A stretch of DNA of 64,000 nt, taken from Aestuariibius insulae (GTDB lineage: Bacteria > Pseudomonadota > Alphaproteobacteria > Rhodobacterales > Rhodobacteraceae). Under the pieces are notes generated by a model. The model was not told the DNA's origin and did no database searches. It saw only the letters and a program-made list of their open reading frames with translations. Positions 52,373 to 60,808 of this stretch are shown piece by piece. Location of the stretch: contig NZ_JBFONW020000001.1 of NCBI RefSeq assembly GCF_040783535.2, positions 186,001-250,000 of the forward strand, given 5' to 3'. The translations under genes and the position numbers were made by a program. Numbering within the stretch: position 1 is the first letter of the stretch; each line of letters opens with the position of its first letter.

Positions 52373-53525
52373 TCCGGCTCTGTGCCTCGACCTGACGCGG
52401 CTTGTCTCGCGGTCGGGCAAGGTACTGACCGGGATCGACCGGGTCGAACGCGCCTACCTGCGCGCCTTTTGCGATCGCCCCGAAAGCGTCTTTGGTCTGG
52501 TCCGGACGCGGCTGGGATATCTCCTGCTGGACCGCGCCGGGATGCGCCATGTCCTTCAGGCCTTCACCGACCCCGTTGCACCTCTCGACACCAGCGCCCT
52601 ACGCCGTCTCGCCAAGGCGCGAGCTCCGCGCTTTGCCCTTGCCTGGACGATCCGGCGCGCAATGCCGCAAGGCTGCCGCTACTTCAATGTAGGTCACACC
52701 AATCTGACCGACCGGCACCTCACGGCCCTCAAGGACTGCACGATCACGATCCTGCTCCACGACACGATCCCCCTCGATCTGCCTGATCTGCAAAAAGAGG
52801 GCACGCCCGAGATCTTCGAGGCCAAACTCAGCGCTGCCGTAAAACACGCAGACCGTCTGATCTACATCTCCGACCAGACCCGCACCGACGTCGCCCGCCA
52901 TGCCACGGGACCTATCCCGCCCGGCCTTGTCGCCCCCATTGGCGTCGACCTTCCCGATCCGGCCCCGAACGACATCCCCGCCAATCTTCCCATGGACGGT
53001 CCGGTCTTCGTCACACTCGGAACCATCGAACCCCGCAAGAACCATGCTTTCCTCCTCGATCTGTGGGAGCAGCTCGGCGAAGACGCCCCGACGCTCCTCA
53101 TCTGCGGCCATCGCGGCTGGCGGAACGAGGATGTCTTCGTTCGCCTGGACACCTCCCCGATGATGAACCGCACTGTCTTCGAATGCCCCGATCTGTCTGA
53201 CGGCGCCGTCGCCGCGATCCTCGAACGGGCCACCGCGTTCCTCTGGCCCAGCCTCGCCGAAGGCTACGGTCTCCCCCCGCTTGAAGCGGCTGCGCGCGGC
53301 ACGCCGGTTCTCTGCGCACCGCTTCCCGTCACGCAAGAGCTGCTCGGGGACGTCGCGATCTACGCGGACCTCTCGGACTTCGATACGTGGCGGGCCGAAA
53401 TCCGCCGCCTTGCGCAGATGAAAAGGGCAGATCGCCCCGATCCGGTCACCCCGCCAGACTGGGACAGCCATTTCGCGCTTGTCTTGGACGCAGCAGGCGG
53501 CTCACAAACAAGCGGTCAGGTGTAG
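52365..53525 (+). CDS. Glycosyltransferase family 1/4, apparently with a non-ATG (ATC) start
   Basis: A 386-residue transferase if begun at the ATC at 52365. The C-terminal nucleotide-sugar domain shows GTIEPRKNHAFLLDLW and FLWPSLAEGYGLPPLEAAARG. The N terminus CLDLTRLVSRSGKVLTGIDRVERAYL looks genuinely coding and matches the start of related transferases, but lies upstream of the first ATG (52542). In that stretch there is no ATG, GTG or TTG in frame; ATC at 52365 follows GGAGGA by four bases and CTG at 52380 is another choice. The gene overlaps galE by eight bases. If only ATG is used, the protein is 327 residues and lacks its N-terminal fold. Confidence 0.78.
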   Translation: MADPALCLDLTRLVSRSGKVLTGIDRVERAYLRAFCDRPESVFGLVRTRLGYLLLDRAGMRHVLQAFTDPVAPLDTSALRRLAKARAPRFALAWTIRRAMPQGCRYFNVGHTNLTDRHLTALKDCTITILLHDTIPLDLPDLQKEGTPEIFEAKLSAAVKHADRLIYISDQTRTDVARHATGPIPPGLVAPIGVDLPDPAPNDIPANLPMDGPVFVTLGTIEPRKNHAFLLDLWEQLGEDAPTLLICGHRGWRNEDVFVRLDTSPMMNRTVFECPDLSDGAVAAILERATAFLWPSLAEGYGLPPLEAAARGTPVLCAPLPVTQELLGDVAIYADLSDFDTWRAEIRRLAQMKRADRPDPVTPPDWDSHFALVLDAAGGSQTSGQV

Positions 53526-53539
53526 GGCGAGGTAACAGG

Positions 53540-54550
53540 TTGGGCGTGATCCAATCCTACAAGCTACGGCTTCAGCGCAAGCGATGGCGCATCCGCGCCT
53601 ATCGCAAAGGGCGCGACCTCAAACCTGTCTCGGACAAGACAGGGCAGATCGCCAAAGGCGACATCCTCGTCTTCAGCACTTTCCGGAACGAGAATGTGCG
53701 CCTTCCGCATTTCCTGCAATATTACCGCGACCTTGGCGTCCAGCACTTCCTGATGGTCGACAATGACAGCACCGATGGCGGACGCGAATATCTCGCCGAA
53801 CAGCCTGACGTCTCGCTCTGGACCACGACGGCCAGCTACAAGCGCGCGCGCTTCGGGGTCGATTGGCTGACCTGGCTCCAGATCCGCCACGCCCAAGGCC
53901 ACTGGTGCCTCACCGTCGATCCCGACGAGCTCTTCGTTTATCCGTTCTGCGACACCCGCCCCATGAGGGCGCTCACCGACTGGCTCGACGCCTCCTCGAT
54001 CCGCTCCTTCAGCGCGATGCTGCTGGATCTCTACCCCAAGGGTCGGCTCGACGCGCATCCCTACCAGCGCGGCCAGAACCCGATCGAGGTCGCCAACTGG
54101 TTCGATGCGGGCAACTACACGGTCAAGAAGAACAAGCGCTACGGCAACCTTTGGATCCAGGGCGGCCCCCGCATGCGCAAGTTCTTCACCGACCTGCCGG
54201 GACGCGCCCCCGCGCTGAACAAGATCCCGCTGGTCAAGTGGAACAAGGCCTACGTCTATATCAGCTCCACCCACACGCTGCTCCCGCGCGGCCTGAACCT
54301 CGTCTATGACGAATACGGAGGGGAAAAGGCCTCCGGCGTCCTGCTCCACACCAAGTTTCTCGACACGTTCGGCGACAAGGCCACCGAAGAGCTTGAGCGC
54401 AAGCAGCACTATGCGGGCAGCCACGAATACCGCGCCTATGCCGAGGGCCTGGACGAAGAACTCGACCTCTGGTGCCCGTGGTCCGACAAATACCGCGATT
54501 GGCGCCAACTCGAGGTTCTGGGTCTTATGTCCAAGGGGAACTGGGTATGA
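53540..54550 (+). CDS. Glycosyltransferase family 2-like protein (Glyco_tranf_2_4)
   Basis: A 336-residue transferase-like protein. STFRNENVRLPHFLQYYRDLG followed by VDNDSTDGGRE is the GT-A core of Glyco_tranf_2_4 (PF13704), and DPDELFVYP holds the metal-binding DxD. TTG at 53540 follows GAGG by seven bases; GTG at 53546 is the alternative. The stop overlaps the next gene by four bases (ATGA). Such proteins often act on extracellular or capsular polysaccharide. Sugar specificity is unknown. Confidence 0.85.
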   Translation: MGVIQSYKLRLQRKRWRIRAYRKGRDLKPVSDKTGQIAKGDILVFSTFRNENVRLPHFLQYYRDLGVQHFLMVDNDSTDGGREYLAEQPDVSLWTTTASYKRARFGVDWLTWLQIRHAQGHWCLTVDPDELFVYPFCDTRPMRALTDWLDASSIRSFSAMLLDLYPKGRLDAHPYQRGQNPIEVANWFDAGNYTVKKNKRYGNLWIQGGPRMRKFFTDLPGRAPALNKIPLVKWNKAYVYISSTHTLLPRGLNLVYDEYGGEKASGVLLHTKFLDTFGDKATEELERKQHYAGSHEYRAYAEGLDEELDLWCPWSDKYRDWRQLEVLGLMSKGNWV

Positions 54551-56244
54551 CCCTCGGCGTCGTCATGCTGGCCCATACCGCATTCGACCGCGTCGAACAG
54601 GTGGTGCGCCACTGGTCCGCGGCCGGTTGCCCCGTCGTCCTGCATATCGACGAGCATGTTCCCGCCAAGACTTACGACAACCTCGTCACCGCCCTGAGCG
54701 ACCTTCAGGACGTCCGTTTCTCTAAGCGCTTCCGCTGCGAATGGGGCAGCTGGGGCCTCGTTCGGGCGACCAAGGCCGCAGCCGCCCAGCTTCTGGCGGA
54801 GTTCCCCGAGGCCAGCCGCGTCTATCTATGCTCCGGCTCCTGCCTGCCCCTGCGCCCGATCCGGGATCTTCAGGCTTATCTCGACGCGCATCCCGCCACC
54901 GACTTCATCGAAAGTGCCACCTCCGCCGACGTGCGCTGGGCCATCGGCGGGCTCGACGCGGAACGCTTCACCTTCCGCTTCCCGTTCTCATGGCGCAAAC
55001 AGCGCCGCCTCTTCGACGCCTATGTCAAATTGCAGCGGCGCCTCAAATTCAAACGCCGCTGCCCGGACGGGATCGAACCGCATCTGGGCTCGCAATGGTG
55101 GTGCCTGACCCGGCAGACGCTCGAGGCGATCTTCGCCGATCCCAAACTGGACGAGTACGACCGCTTCTTCCGCCATGTCTGGATCCCCGACGAAAGCTAC
55201 TTCCAGACCCTCGCGCGTCGTCATTCCAAGACGATCGAAAGCCGCTCCTTGACCCTCTCCAAGTTCGACTTTCAGGGCAAACCCAACATGTTCTACAACG
55301 ACCATCTCAAAGCCCTGCAAACCTCCCGATGCTTCGTGGCGCGCAAGATCTGGAACCGCGCCGACCTGCTCTATGACACATTCCTCGCGCCCGACGGGAC
55401 CGACCCCGACATCGAGGATCCGCGCCCCCGACGCCTGATCCGGACGCTTGAAGACGCCGTTCTCCGCCGGACCCGGGGCCGCCCTGGCCTTGTCATGCAA
55501 AGCAGGCATCCCCGCGACGGCTGGGAAAACGGCCTGACCGCTGCCCCCTATTCCATCTTCGAAGGCTTCACCGAACTCTTCGTCGATTTCGAACCGTGGC
55601 TTGCAAATCTGACCGGATGCAAAGTGCATGGCCATCTCTTCGCACCGGACCGTGTCGCGTTCGAGCTGGACGAGGCGACCTATGCCGGTGCGCTCCCCTC
55701 CGCGCCTGCTGTCCGCGATTACGACCCCGAGCAGTTCCTGCGCAATCTGATCTGGAACCTGCGCGGTGAACGCCAGTGCTTCCAGTACGGACCCGATGAC
55801 AATCCCGAAATCAGCTGGCTTGTCGCAAAAGACGCCAACGCCCAGATCTCGATCATCTCAGGCGCATGGGCGATCCCTCTCTTCCAGTCCGGCGCCCCGA
55901 TCGAAGAGATCCGCTCGGCCGCCTCTCGCCTGCAAACGGCCGAACTGGAACATCTCGCCGTCCTCAAATCCTACTATGCAAAGGCACGGATCCGGATCTG
56001 GACGCTCGCCGATTTCCTCGGCAACCCGCACTCCCAGTTTAAACCCGTCATCGACGAGATCGCTCCTCGTACGAACTCCAAATCCTACGACTTCCCCGAC
56101 ATGGTGGACCTGACCGGCCTCCGGGACTTCCTGCAAGAGCTCAGGAATGCCGGGATGCACCCCTATCTGACCGGCGACATCCCAGCCGATCAAAGCCTGC
56201 AGCTGGTCCACCCCGCACAGCCTTCGAAAGTTGGACAAATCTAA
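54547..56244 (+). CDS. Beta-1,6-N-acetylglucosaminyltransferase-like protein (GT14, with C-terminal DUF5927-type extension)
   Basis: A 565-residue protein. The first 270 residues are GT14 (core-2/I-branching type): MLAHTAFDRVEQVVRHW, then YLCSGSCLPLRPI, PDESYFQTLA and KPNMFYNDHLKAL. The remaining 290 residues resemble the DUF5927 extension found in Rhodobacteraceae members of the family. Related eukaryotic enzymes make beta-1,6 branches; in bacteria the substrate is unknown. The ATG overlaps the previous gene, and the next gene begins at the base after its stop. Confidence 0.82.
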   Translation: MTLGVVMLAHTAFDRVEQVVRHWSAAGCPVVLHIDEHVPAKTYDNLVTALSDLQDVRFSKRFRCEWGSWGLVRATKAAAAQLLAEFPEASRVYLCSGSCLPLRPIRDLQAYLDAHPATDFIESATSADVRWAIGGLDAERFTFRFPFSWRKQRRLFDAYVKLQRRLKFKRRCPDGIEPHLGSQWWCLTRQTLEAIFADPKLDEYDRFFRHVWIPDESYFQTLARRHSKTIESRSLTLSKFDFQGKPNMFYNDHLKALQTSRCFVARKIWNRADLLYDTFLAPDGTDPDIEDPRPRRLIRTLEDAVLRRTRGRPGLVMQSRHPRDGWENGLTAAPYSIFEGFTELFVDFEPWLANLTGCKVHGHLFAPDRVAFELDEATYAGALPSAPAVRDYDPEQFLRNLIWNLRGERQCFQYGPDDNPEISWLVAKDANAQISIISGAWAIPLFQSGAPIEEIRSAASRLQTAELEHLAVLKSYYAKARIRIWTLADFLGNPHSQFKPVIDEIAPRTNSKSYDFPDMVDLTGLRDFLQELRNAGMHPYLTGDIPADQSLQLVHPAQPSKVGQI

Positions 56245-57663
56245 ATGACCAAATTCAATCATTTCGCGATTCTCGCCGATATGAGAACCGGCTCGAACTT
56301 TCTCGAGGCCAATCTCAACGCCGTCAGCGGCATTGCCTGCCACGGAGAGCTCTTCAATCCGCATTTCGTCGGCTACCCCAATAAGGACACCGTCTTCGAC
56401 ATCGACCTCAACGAACGGGAAAAGGCCCCGGGCGGCCTTCTCGAGGATGTGAAGTCAGCCGACGGTCTCAATGGCTTCCGCTTCTTTCACGATCACGACC
56501 CGCGCATCCGCGATCAGGTGCTGCGCGATCCCGCCTGCGCCAAGATCATCCTGACCCGCAACATGCTCGACAGCTATGTCTCGCTCAAGATCGCCGAGGC
56601 GACGGGCCAGTGGATGCTCACCAATGCCAACCACCACAAGGATGTCGAGATTACCTTCGACCCCGAGGATTTCGAAACCTATCTTTCCGAAGTCCTGACC
56701 GCGCGCGACCGGATCGAGCGGGTTCTCAAGATCACCGGGCAGACCGCCTTCCGGATCGATTACAACGACCTGCGCGATGTCGATGTGCTGAACGGCCTCC
56801 TGGACTGGCTCGGTGCCGATAGGCGGATCGACGCCCTCGACGGCAAGCTCAAGAAACAGAACCGGCGCACGCTCCGCGATCAGGTCTCGAACTACGACGA
56901 GATGCGGGAAGCTCTGTCAAAGCTAGATATCTACGGCCTCGATCTGCCCCGCCAGCTCGAGGCAGACCGGCAACCGGCGCTCAACACCTTCAAGGCCTGC
57001 CGGGATGCGCCGCTCCTTTTCGTTCCGATCCAGTCCGGCCCGAACCCCAAGATCGTCGAATGGATGGCTGCGCTCGATGGTATCGACAGGGACCAGCTTG
57101 CCAGCAAATTCGACCCGTCCAGCCTGCGCGACTGGATGGCCGCCCATCCCGGATACCGCTCCTTTTCCGTCCTGCGCCACCCCGTCGCCCGCGCCCATGC
57201 CGCCTTCTGCGATTTCATCCTGACCAACAAGTTCCCCAGCTTGCGCCAGCGGCTCATCAACCGCTACGGCCTGCCCCTCCCGAAACTGGACGAGATGGAC
57301 AGCTACGGCACCGCGGCCCACCGCAAGGCGTTCCTGGCGTTTCTGGACTTCCTCAAACCAAACCTCGCAGGCCAGACCAGCATCCGCATCGATGCCAACT
57401 GGGCCTCGCAGCACAAGATCCTCCGCGCCGCGACCACCGCGCATGTGCTCCACTATCTTGCCAATGAACGCACCCTTCAGGGCGATCTTACGACCCTCGC
57501 CGCGCAGATCGGCCGGACAGATGCCCCGGCGTTTGAAGGCACCACCGACAGGCATAGAGGCCGCTTGGCCGAAATCTACGACGACGAAATCGAAGCCGCG
57601 ACACGTGCAGCCTACGAACAGGACTATCTGGAATTCGGGTTCGAGGGCTGGGTGCCCCTCTAG
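56245..57663 (+). CDS. Tandem sulfotransferase (NodH/Stf0-like N-terminal half, degenerate second half)
   Basis: A 472-residue protein with two sulfotransferase-like halves. The N-terminal half has the PAPS-binding MRTGSNFLE (residues 13-21) and the 3'-phosphate motif LTRNMLDSYVSLK, as in NodH and Stf0. The second half (from about residue 250) has LFVPIQSGPNP where a sulfotransferase would show a KTGGT loop, so the 5'-phosphosulfate site looks lost, while FSVLRHPVARAHAAF keeps the 3'-phosphate motif. The substrate is probably a sugar in the surface glycan. CysQ, which removes PAP, lies at the head of the block. Its last four bases overlap convergent ptsN. Confidence 0.8.
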   Translation: MTKFNHFAILADMRTGSNFLEANLNAVSGIACHGELFNPHFVGYPNKDTVFDIDLNEREKAPGGLLEDVKSADGLNGFRFFHDHDPRIRDQVLRDPACAKIILTRNMLDSYVSLKIAEATGQWMLTNANHHKDVEITFDPEDFETYLSEVLTARDRIERVLKITGQTAFRIDYNDLRDVDVLNGLLDWLGADRRIDALDGKLKKQNRRTLRDQVSNYDEMREALSKLDIYGLDLPRQLEADRQPALNTFKACRDAPLLFVPIQSGPNPKIVEWMAALDGIDRDQLASKFDPSSLRDWMAAHPGYRSFSVLRHPVARAHAAFCDFILTNKFPSLRQRLINRYGLPLPKLDEMDSYGTAAHRKAFLAFLDFLKPNLAGQTSIRIDANWASQHKILRAATTAHVLHYLANERTLQGDLTTLAAQIGRTDAPAFEGTTDRHRGRLAEIYDDEIEAATRAAYEQDYLEFGFEGWVPL

Positions 57664-58124
57664 GCCGCCTGGCTCGCTGGGCCTTCCGTCAGAATCGCAT
57701 GCAGCGACGCCGTATCGGTATTCGCCCTCAGCTTCGAGCAGACGCCGGGATCGCGCATCGTCCGCGACACCAGCGCCAGCGCCTTGAGATGCTCCACACC
57801 CGTATCGGACGGAGCAAACAGCGCGAAAAGAAGATCGACCGGCTGCCGGTCGACCGCATCGAAATCGACAGCCTTTTCGATCCGCACGAACAGCCCGCAG
57901 ACCCGGTCGATGCAATCGAGCCGCGCATGGGGCAGGGCGACGCCGTGACCAACCCCGGTCGGCCCCAGCGCCTCGCGCTCCATCAGCGCTTCAACCGCCA
58001 GACTGGAGCGGATCGCAAACGCATCTTCGGCCAGCGCTCCAAGGTCATGGAACAGCCGTTTCTTGCTGGTCACCTGAGTGATGTATCGGACGCCCTGAGG
58101 CGCAAGGATCTCCGATAGACGCAT
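57660..58124 (-). CDS. ptsN: PTS IIA-like nitrogen-regulatory protein PtsN
   Basis: A 154-residue EIIA-Ntr. The phosphorylated histidine lies in GHGVALPHARLD (near residue 66). It receives phosphate from the NPr/EI-Ntr chain and regulates potassium transport, carbon and nitrogen balance and surface functions. The start is the ATG at 58124; the ORF extends further to 58211 without support. It follows hpf on the same strand and overlaps the sulfotransferase stop at its 3' end (CTAG). No other PTS gene is in the window. Confidence 0.92.
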   Translation of the reverse strand: MRLSEILAPQGVRYITQVTSKKRLFHDLGALAEDAFAIRSSLAVEALMEREALGPTGVGHGVALPHARLDCIDRVCGLFVRIEKAVDFDAVDRQPVDLLFALFAPSDTGVEHLKALALVSRTMRDPGVCSKLRANTDTASLHAILTEGPASQAA

Positions 58125-58161
58125 GACGGCTCCTGATCGATCTGACCGCTTGTATCGCGGC

Positions 58162-58740
58162 CTAGCTACTCGTGTTGCGGGGGTCCACCCACCCGATATT
58201 GCCGTCCTCACGGCGATACACGACGTTTACTCCGCTATGGCGCTCATTGCGGAAAACCAGGAGCGGCCGATCAGCGAGCTCCATCTGCATAACCGCTTCG
58301 CCTACAGACAAAGACGGTATCTTCGTCTCCATCTCGGCTACGATCATGGAGTTAAGGTTTTCCGGCTCCGAGCCATTCAAGTCGTCCGGTGTGGCGAGGA
58401 TATAGGACCCCGCATCGGAAAGTTCAACAGGCTGCGGGCGCTCCCTGTGGTGGTCCTTCAACCGACGCTTATAGCGCCTCAACTGCTTCTCCATCTTCTC
58501 GGCGCAGGCGTCGAAAGCGGCATAGATTTCAGTGGCTTGACCCTTGGCTTGACAGGTCAGTCCGGTCGACAGATGGACGGTGGTCTCGCAGACATGCTCA
58601 TGCCCGCTCTTTGAAAAAGTGATAGAGGCATCGGTCGGCCGGCCCGCATATTTGCCGACAATATCATCCAGTTCAGTCCGGACATGCGTCTGAAGCGCCT
58701 CACCGATATCGATCTGTTTTCCGCTGATCTGATACTTCAT
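58162..58740 (-). CDS. hpf: Long-form ribosome hibernation promoting factor
   Basis: A 192-residue long HPF. The N-terminal S30AE domain (KYQISGKQIDIGEALQTHV, then RYKRRLKDHH) blocks tRNA and mRNA sites on the 30S subunit, and the C-terminal domain (YRREDGNIGWVDPR) makes 100S dimers. A strong AAGGAG sits eight bases before the ATG. In many proteobacteria rpoN lies between lptB and hpf; here only 215 bases separate them and no gene is found. Confidence 0.93.
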   Translation of the reverse strand: MKYQISGKQIDIGEALQTHVRTELDDIVGKYAGRPTDASITFSKSGHEHVCETTVHLSTGLTCQAKGQATEIYAAFDACAEKMEKQLRRYKRRLKDHHRERPQPVELSDAGSYILATPDDLNGSEPENLNSMIVAEMETKIPSLSVGEAVMQMELADRPLLVFRNERHSGVNVVYRREDGNIGWVDPRNTSS

Positions 58741-58955
58741 CGGGTCTCCTTCTCTACCGATTGTGCGATTCCCATCGGCATCCGGCTTGGGCCGGTCTGC
58801 GCAGTTTTCAGGGAAACTGAGGCAGGACCGCGACGAGACCGCGCCAAAGGTCGGCAGATCTCAAGACACTGGTCGGTTCTGCATCCATACCGTGTATTTG
58901 GCGCTGAAACCGGCGACGCTGTCAATGTCATCCCGACCGGCATCCCGGTCCAGAC

Positions 58956-59714
58956 CTAGCCGATCCGAAAGCTCTGCCCCAGATAGACGCGCCGGACATT
59001 CTCGTCCTGCACAACCTCGTCGGTTGTCCCGCTCATCAGGACCGTCCCGTCATGCAGGATGTAGGCCCGATCCACAATCTCGAGCGTCTCCCGCACATTG
59101 TGATCGGTGATCAGAACCCCGATCCCCCGCTCTTTCAGGTCAGAGACCAGCGTCCGAATCTCGCCCACCGCAATCGGGTCCACACCGGCGAAAGGTTCAT
59201 CCAGCAGTAGATATTTCGGTCCCGCCGCCAGACAGCGCGCGATTTCCGCCCGTCGCCGCTCTCCTCCCGACAGCGCCAGGGCAGGGGCGCGCCGCAGATG
59301 TTCGATCGAAAACTCCGACAGCAAAGTCTCAAGCCGCGTGCGCCGCGTTTTTCGGTCCGGTTCCGCAATCTCGAGGATGGCGAGGATATTGTCCTCCACC
59401 GTCATCCCGCGAAAGATCGACATCTCTTGCGGCAGATAGCCGATCCCCAGCTTGGCCCGCCGGTACATCGGCAGGTTCGTCGCGTTCGTCCCATCGATGC
59501 TGACCGTCCCGCCTTCGGGCGTCACCAGACCGGCAATCGAGTAAAAACAGGTCGTCTTCCCCGATCCATTCGGACCGAGCAACGCCACGACTTCCCCCCG
59601 GTTCAGCGTCAGGCTCACATCCCGGATCACCGGACGGCGGCGATAGCTCTTGCGCAGGTTCGTGACCTCAAGCCCCGGCGTGCTGTCCGCGACGGTCAGA
59701 TCCGGTCGCGCCAT
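58956..59714 (-). CDS. lptB: LPS export ABC transporter ATP-binding protein LptB
   Basis: A 252-residue ATPase of the Lpt bridge. Walker A GPNGSGKTTCF, the Q-loop YLPQEMS, signature LSGGERRRAEIAR and Walker B YLLLDEPFAGVD with the switch histidine in ITDHNVRETL are all present. It powers LPS extraction from the inner membrane with LptF and LptG, which are elsewhere. Its ATG lies right after the lptA stop. Order is lptC-lptA-lptB. Confidence 0.96.
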   Translation of the reverse strand: MARPDLTVADSTPGLEVTNLRKSYRRRPVIRDVSLTLNRGEVVALLGPNGSGKTTCFYSIAGLVTPEGGTVSIDGTNATNLPMYRRAKLGIGYLPQEMSIFRGMTVEDNILAILEIAEPDRKTRRTRLETLLSEFSIEHLRRAPALALSGGERRRAEIARCLAAGPKYLLLDEPFAGVDPIAVGEIRTLVSDLKERGIGVLITDHNVRETLEIVDRAYILHDGTVLMSGTTDEVVQDENVRRVYLGQSFRIG

Positions 59715-60194
59715 CTACTGCCCCTGTTGCAGGACGGTGCGCACCCGGCCTTCCATCACGGCATTGCCGCTTTCCAGATCGACGGTCATCCGCTCCGCCG
59801 AAATGGCGCTCTGACCTTGCGTGAGCAGAACCTCCCCCGTCAGGACAAGCTGTTGATCGGCCAGATTGTAATCCGCACGCTGCGCCTCCGCAGCGGTCTC
59901 GGGCGTCACGAAGGTCACCCCGCCCGTCGCCGTCAGCCGGTCGATATCGCTTCCGGTCTCTCCATAGACGACCTCCACCTGACCGGCCGAAATCCGCAAT
60001 TCGCCCTGACCGATCACCACATTCCCGCTAAAGACCGCCGCCCCGCTCTCCTGATCGACCGCCAGGTTCTCCGCGCTGATCTCAACCGGCGCGTCCGGAT
60101 CCGCATCGATCCCGCCAAGCGCGATATTGGTGCCTTGGGCAAAGGCCGCAGCCGCAAGGACCGACAGAATAGCGGAAAGGACAAGGCGTTTCAC
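59715..60194 (-). CDS. lptA: LPS transport periplasmic protein LptA
   Basis: A 159-residue OstA/LptA-domain protein with a signal peptide cleaved after AAAFAQ. The mature part is the beta-jellyroll that links LptC to LptD across the periplasm (ISAENLAVDQESGAAVFSGN then VEVVYGETG). The GTG start overlaps the lptC stop (GTGA), and its own stop touches the lptB ATG. Confidence 0.92.
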   Translation of the reverse strand: MKRLVLSAILSVLAAAAFAQGTNIALGGIDADPDAPVEISAENLAVDQESGAAVFSGNVVIGQGELRISAGQVEVVYGETGSDIDRLTATGGVTFVTPETAAEAQRADYNLADQQLVLTGEVLLTQGQSAISAERMTVDLESGNAVMEGRVRTVLQQGQ

Positions 60195-60808
60195 GGGCGG
60201 GACTCCTCAGGTGTCGGAGGCTGGTATATCAGCTTCACGCCATCTTTGAAGACGATCCGGCCCGATCCCACCGGCGGCGCGGCTTCAATCTCCAGCTGCC
60301 CCGCCGTGATCGTGCCGAACGGGGCTTCGGCCTCTATGTCGCTGTCCGACAGAACCGCTCCGGTCGCCAGATCCGCGGTCAGGGCCGATGTGACCATCCG
60401 GTAGCCGTCTGACGTCACGATCCGGACCGGTCCGGCCAGCCGCGCCGTCTCGCTGTCCCGGTCAAGCTGCCCGGTCTCCGCCTCCAGATCCAGAACCAGC
60501 CCAAGATCCCGCTCCAGCCGCGCGCTAAGGCCCTGAACCTCGAAGCCATCCCCTTCCGGTCGGGCTGTGCCGGCAGAGATCGCGATCCGCGTGCCATCCG
60601 CAGCCAGCCCCGAATAATAGGCGTCCGAGATCCGGGGATCGCGCGCCAGATCCTCCACATCAAGATCGGCATAGGGGATTTCCGCGCTCGTATCGGGACC
60701 CCGCGCGATCAAGAACAGCGTCGACAAAAGCGCCAATGCGGCCAGTGGCAGAACGACCTTCGCCCAGTTGACGAACCGCGAATAGGGATTGTCGCGCTGA
60801 CGGGCCAC
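60191..60808 (-). CDS. lptC: LPS export protein LptC
   Basis: A 205-residue single-pass membrane protein. After a short cytosolic start, residues about 15-36 (VVLPLAALALLSTLFLIA) form the anchor, and the LptC beta-fold in the periplasm follows, with VRIVTSDGYRMVTSALTADL near the end. It receives LPS from LptB2FG and passes it to LptA. The GTG at 60808 overlaps the stop of the RNase D-like gene by one base (TAGTG). A longer ORF to 60883 runs into that gene. Confidence 0.9.
   Translation of the reverse strand: MARQRDNPYSRFVNWAKVVLPLAALALLSTLFLIARGPDTSAEIPYADLDVEDLARDPRISDAYYSGLAADGTRIAISAGTARPEGDGFEVQGLSARLERDLGLVLDLEAETGQLDRDSETARLAGPVRIVTSDGYRMVTSALTADLATGAVLSDSDIEAEAPFGTITAGQLEIEAAPPVGSGRIVFKDGVKLIYQPPTPEESRP

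Noticed and set aside
46596..57663. Horizontal gene island in the glycan block
   Set aside because: GC content, codon usage and overlaps look like the rest of the window; no integrase or attachment repeats seen.
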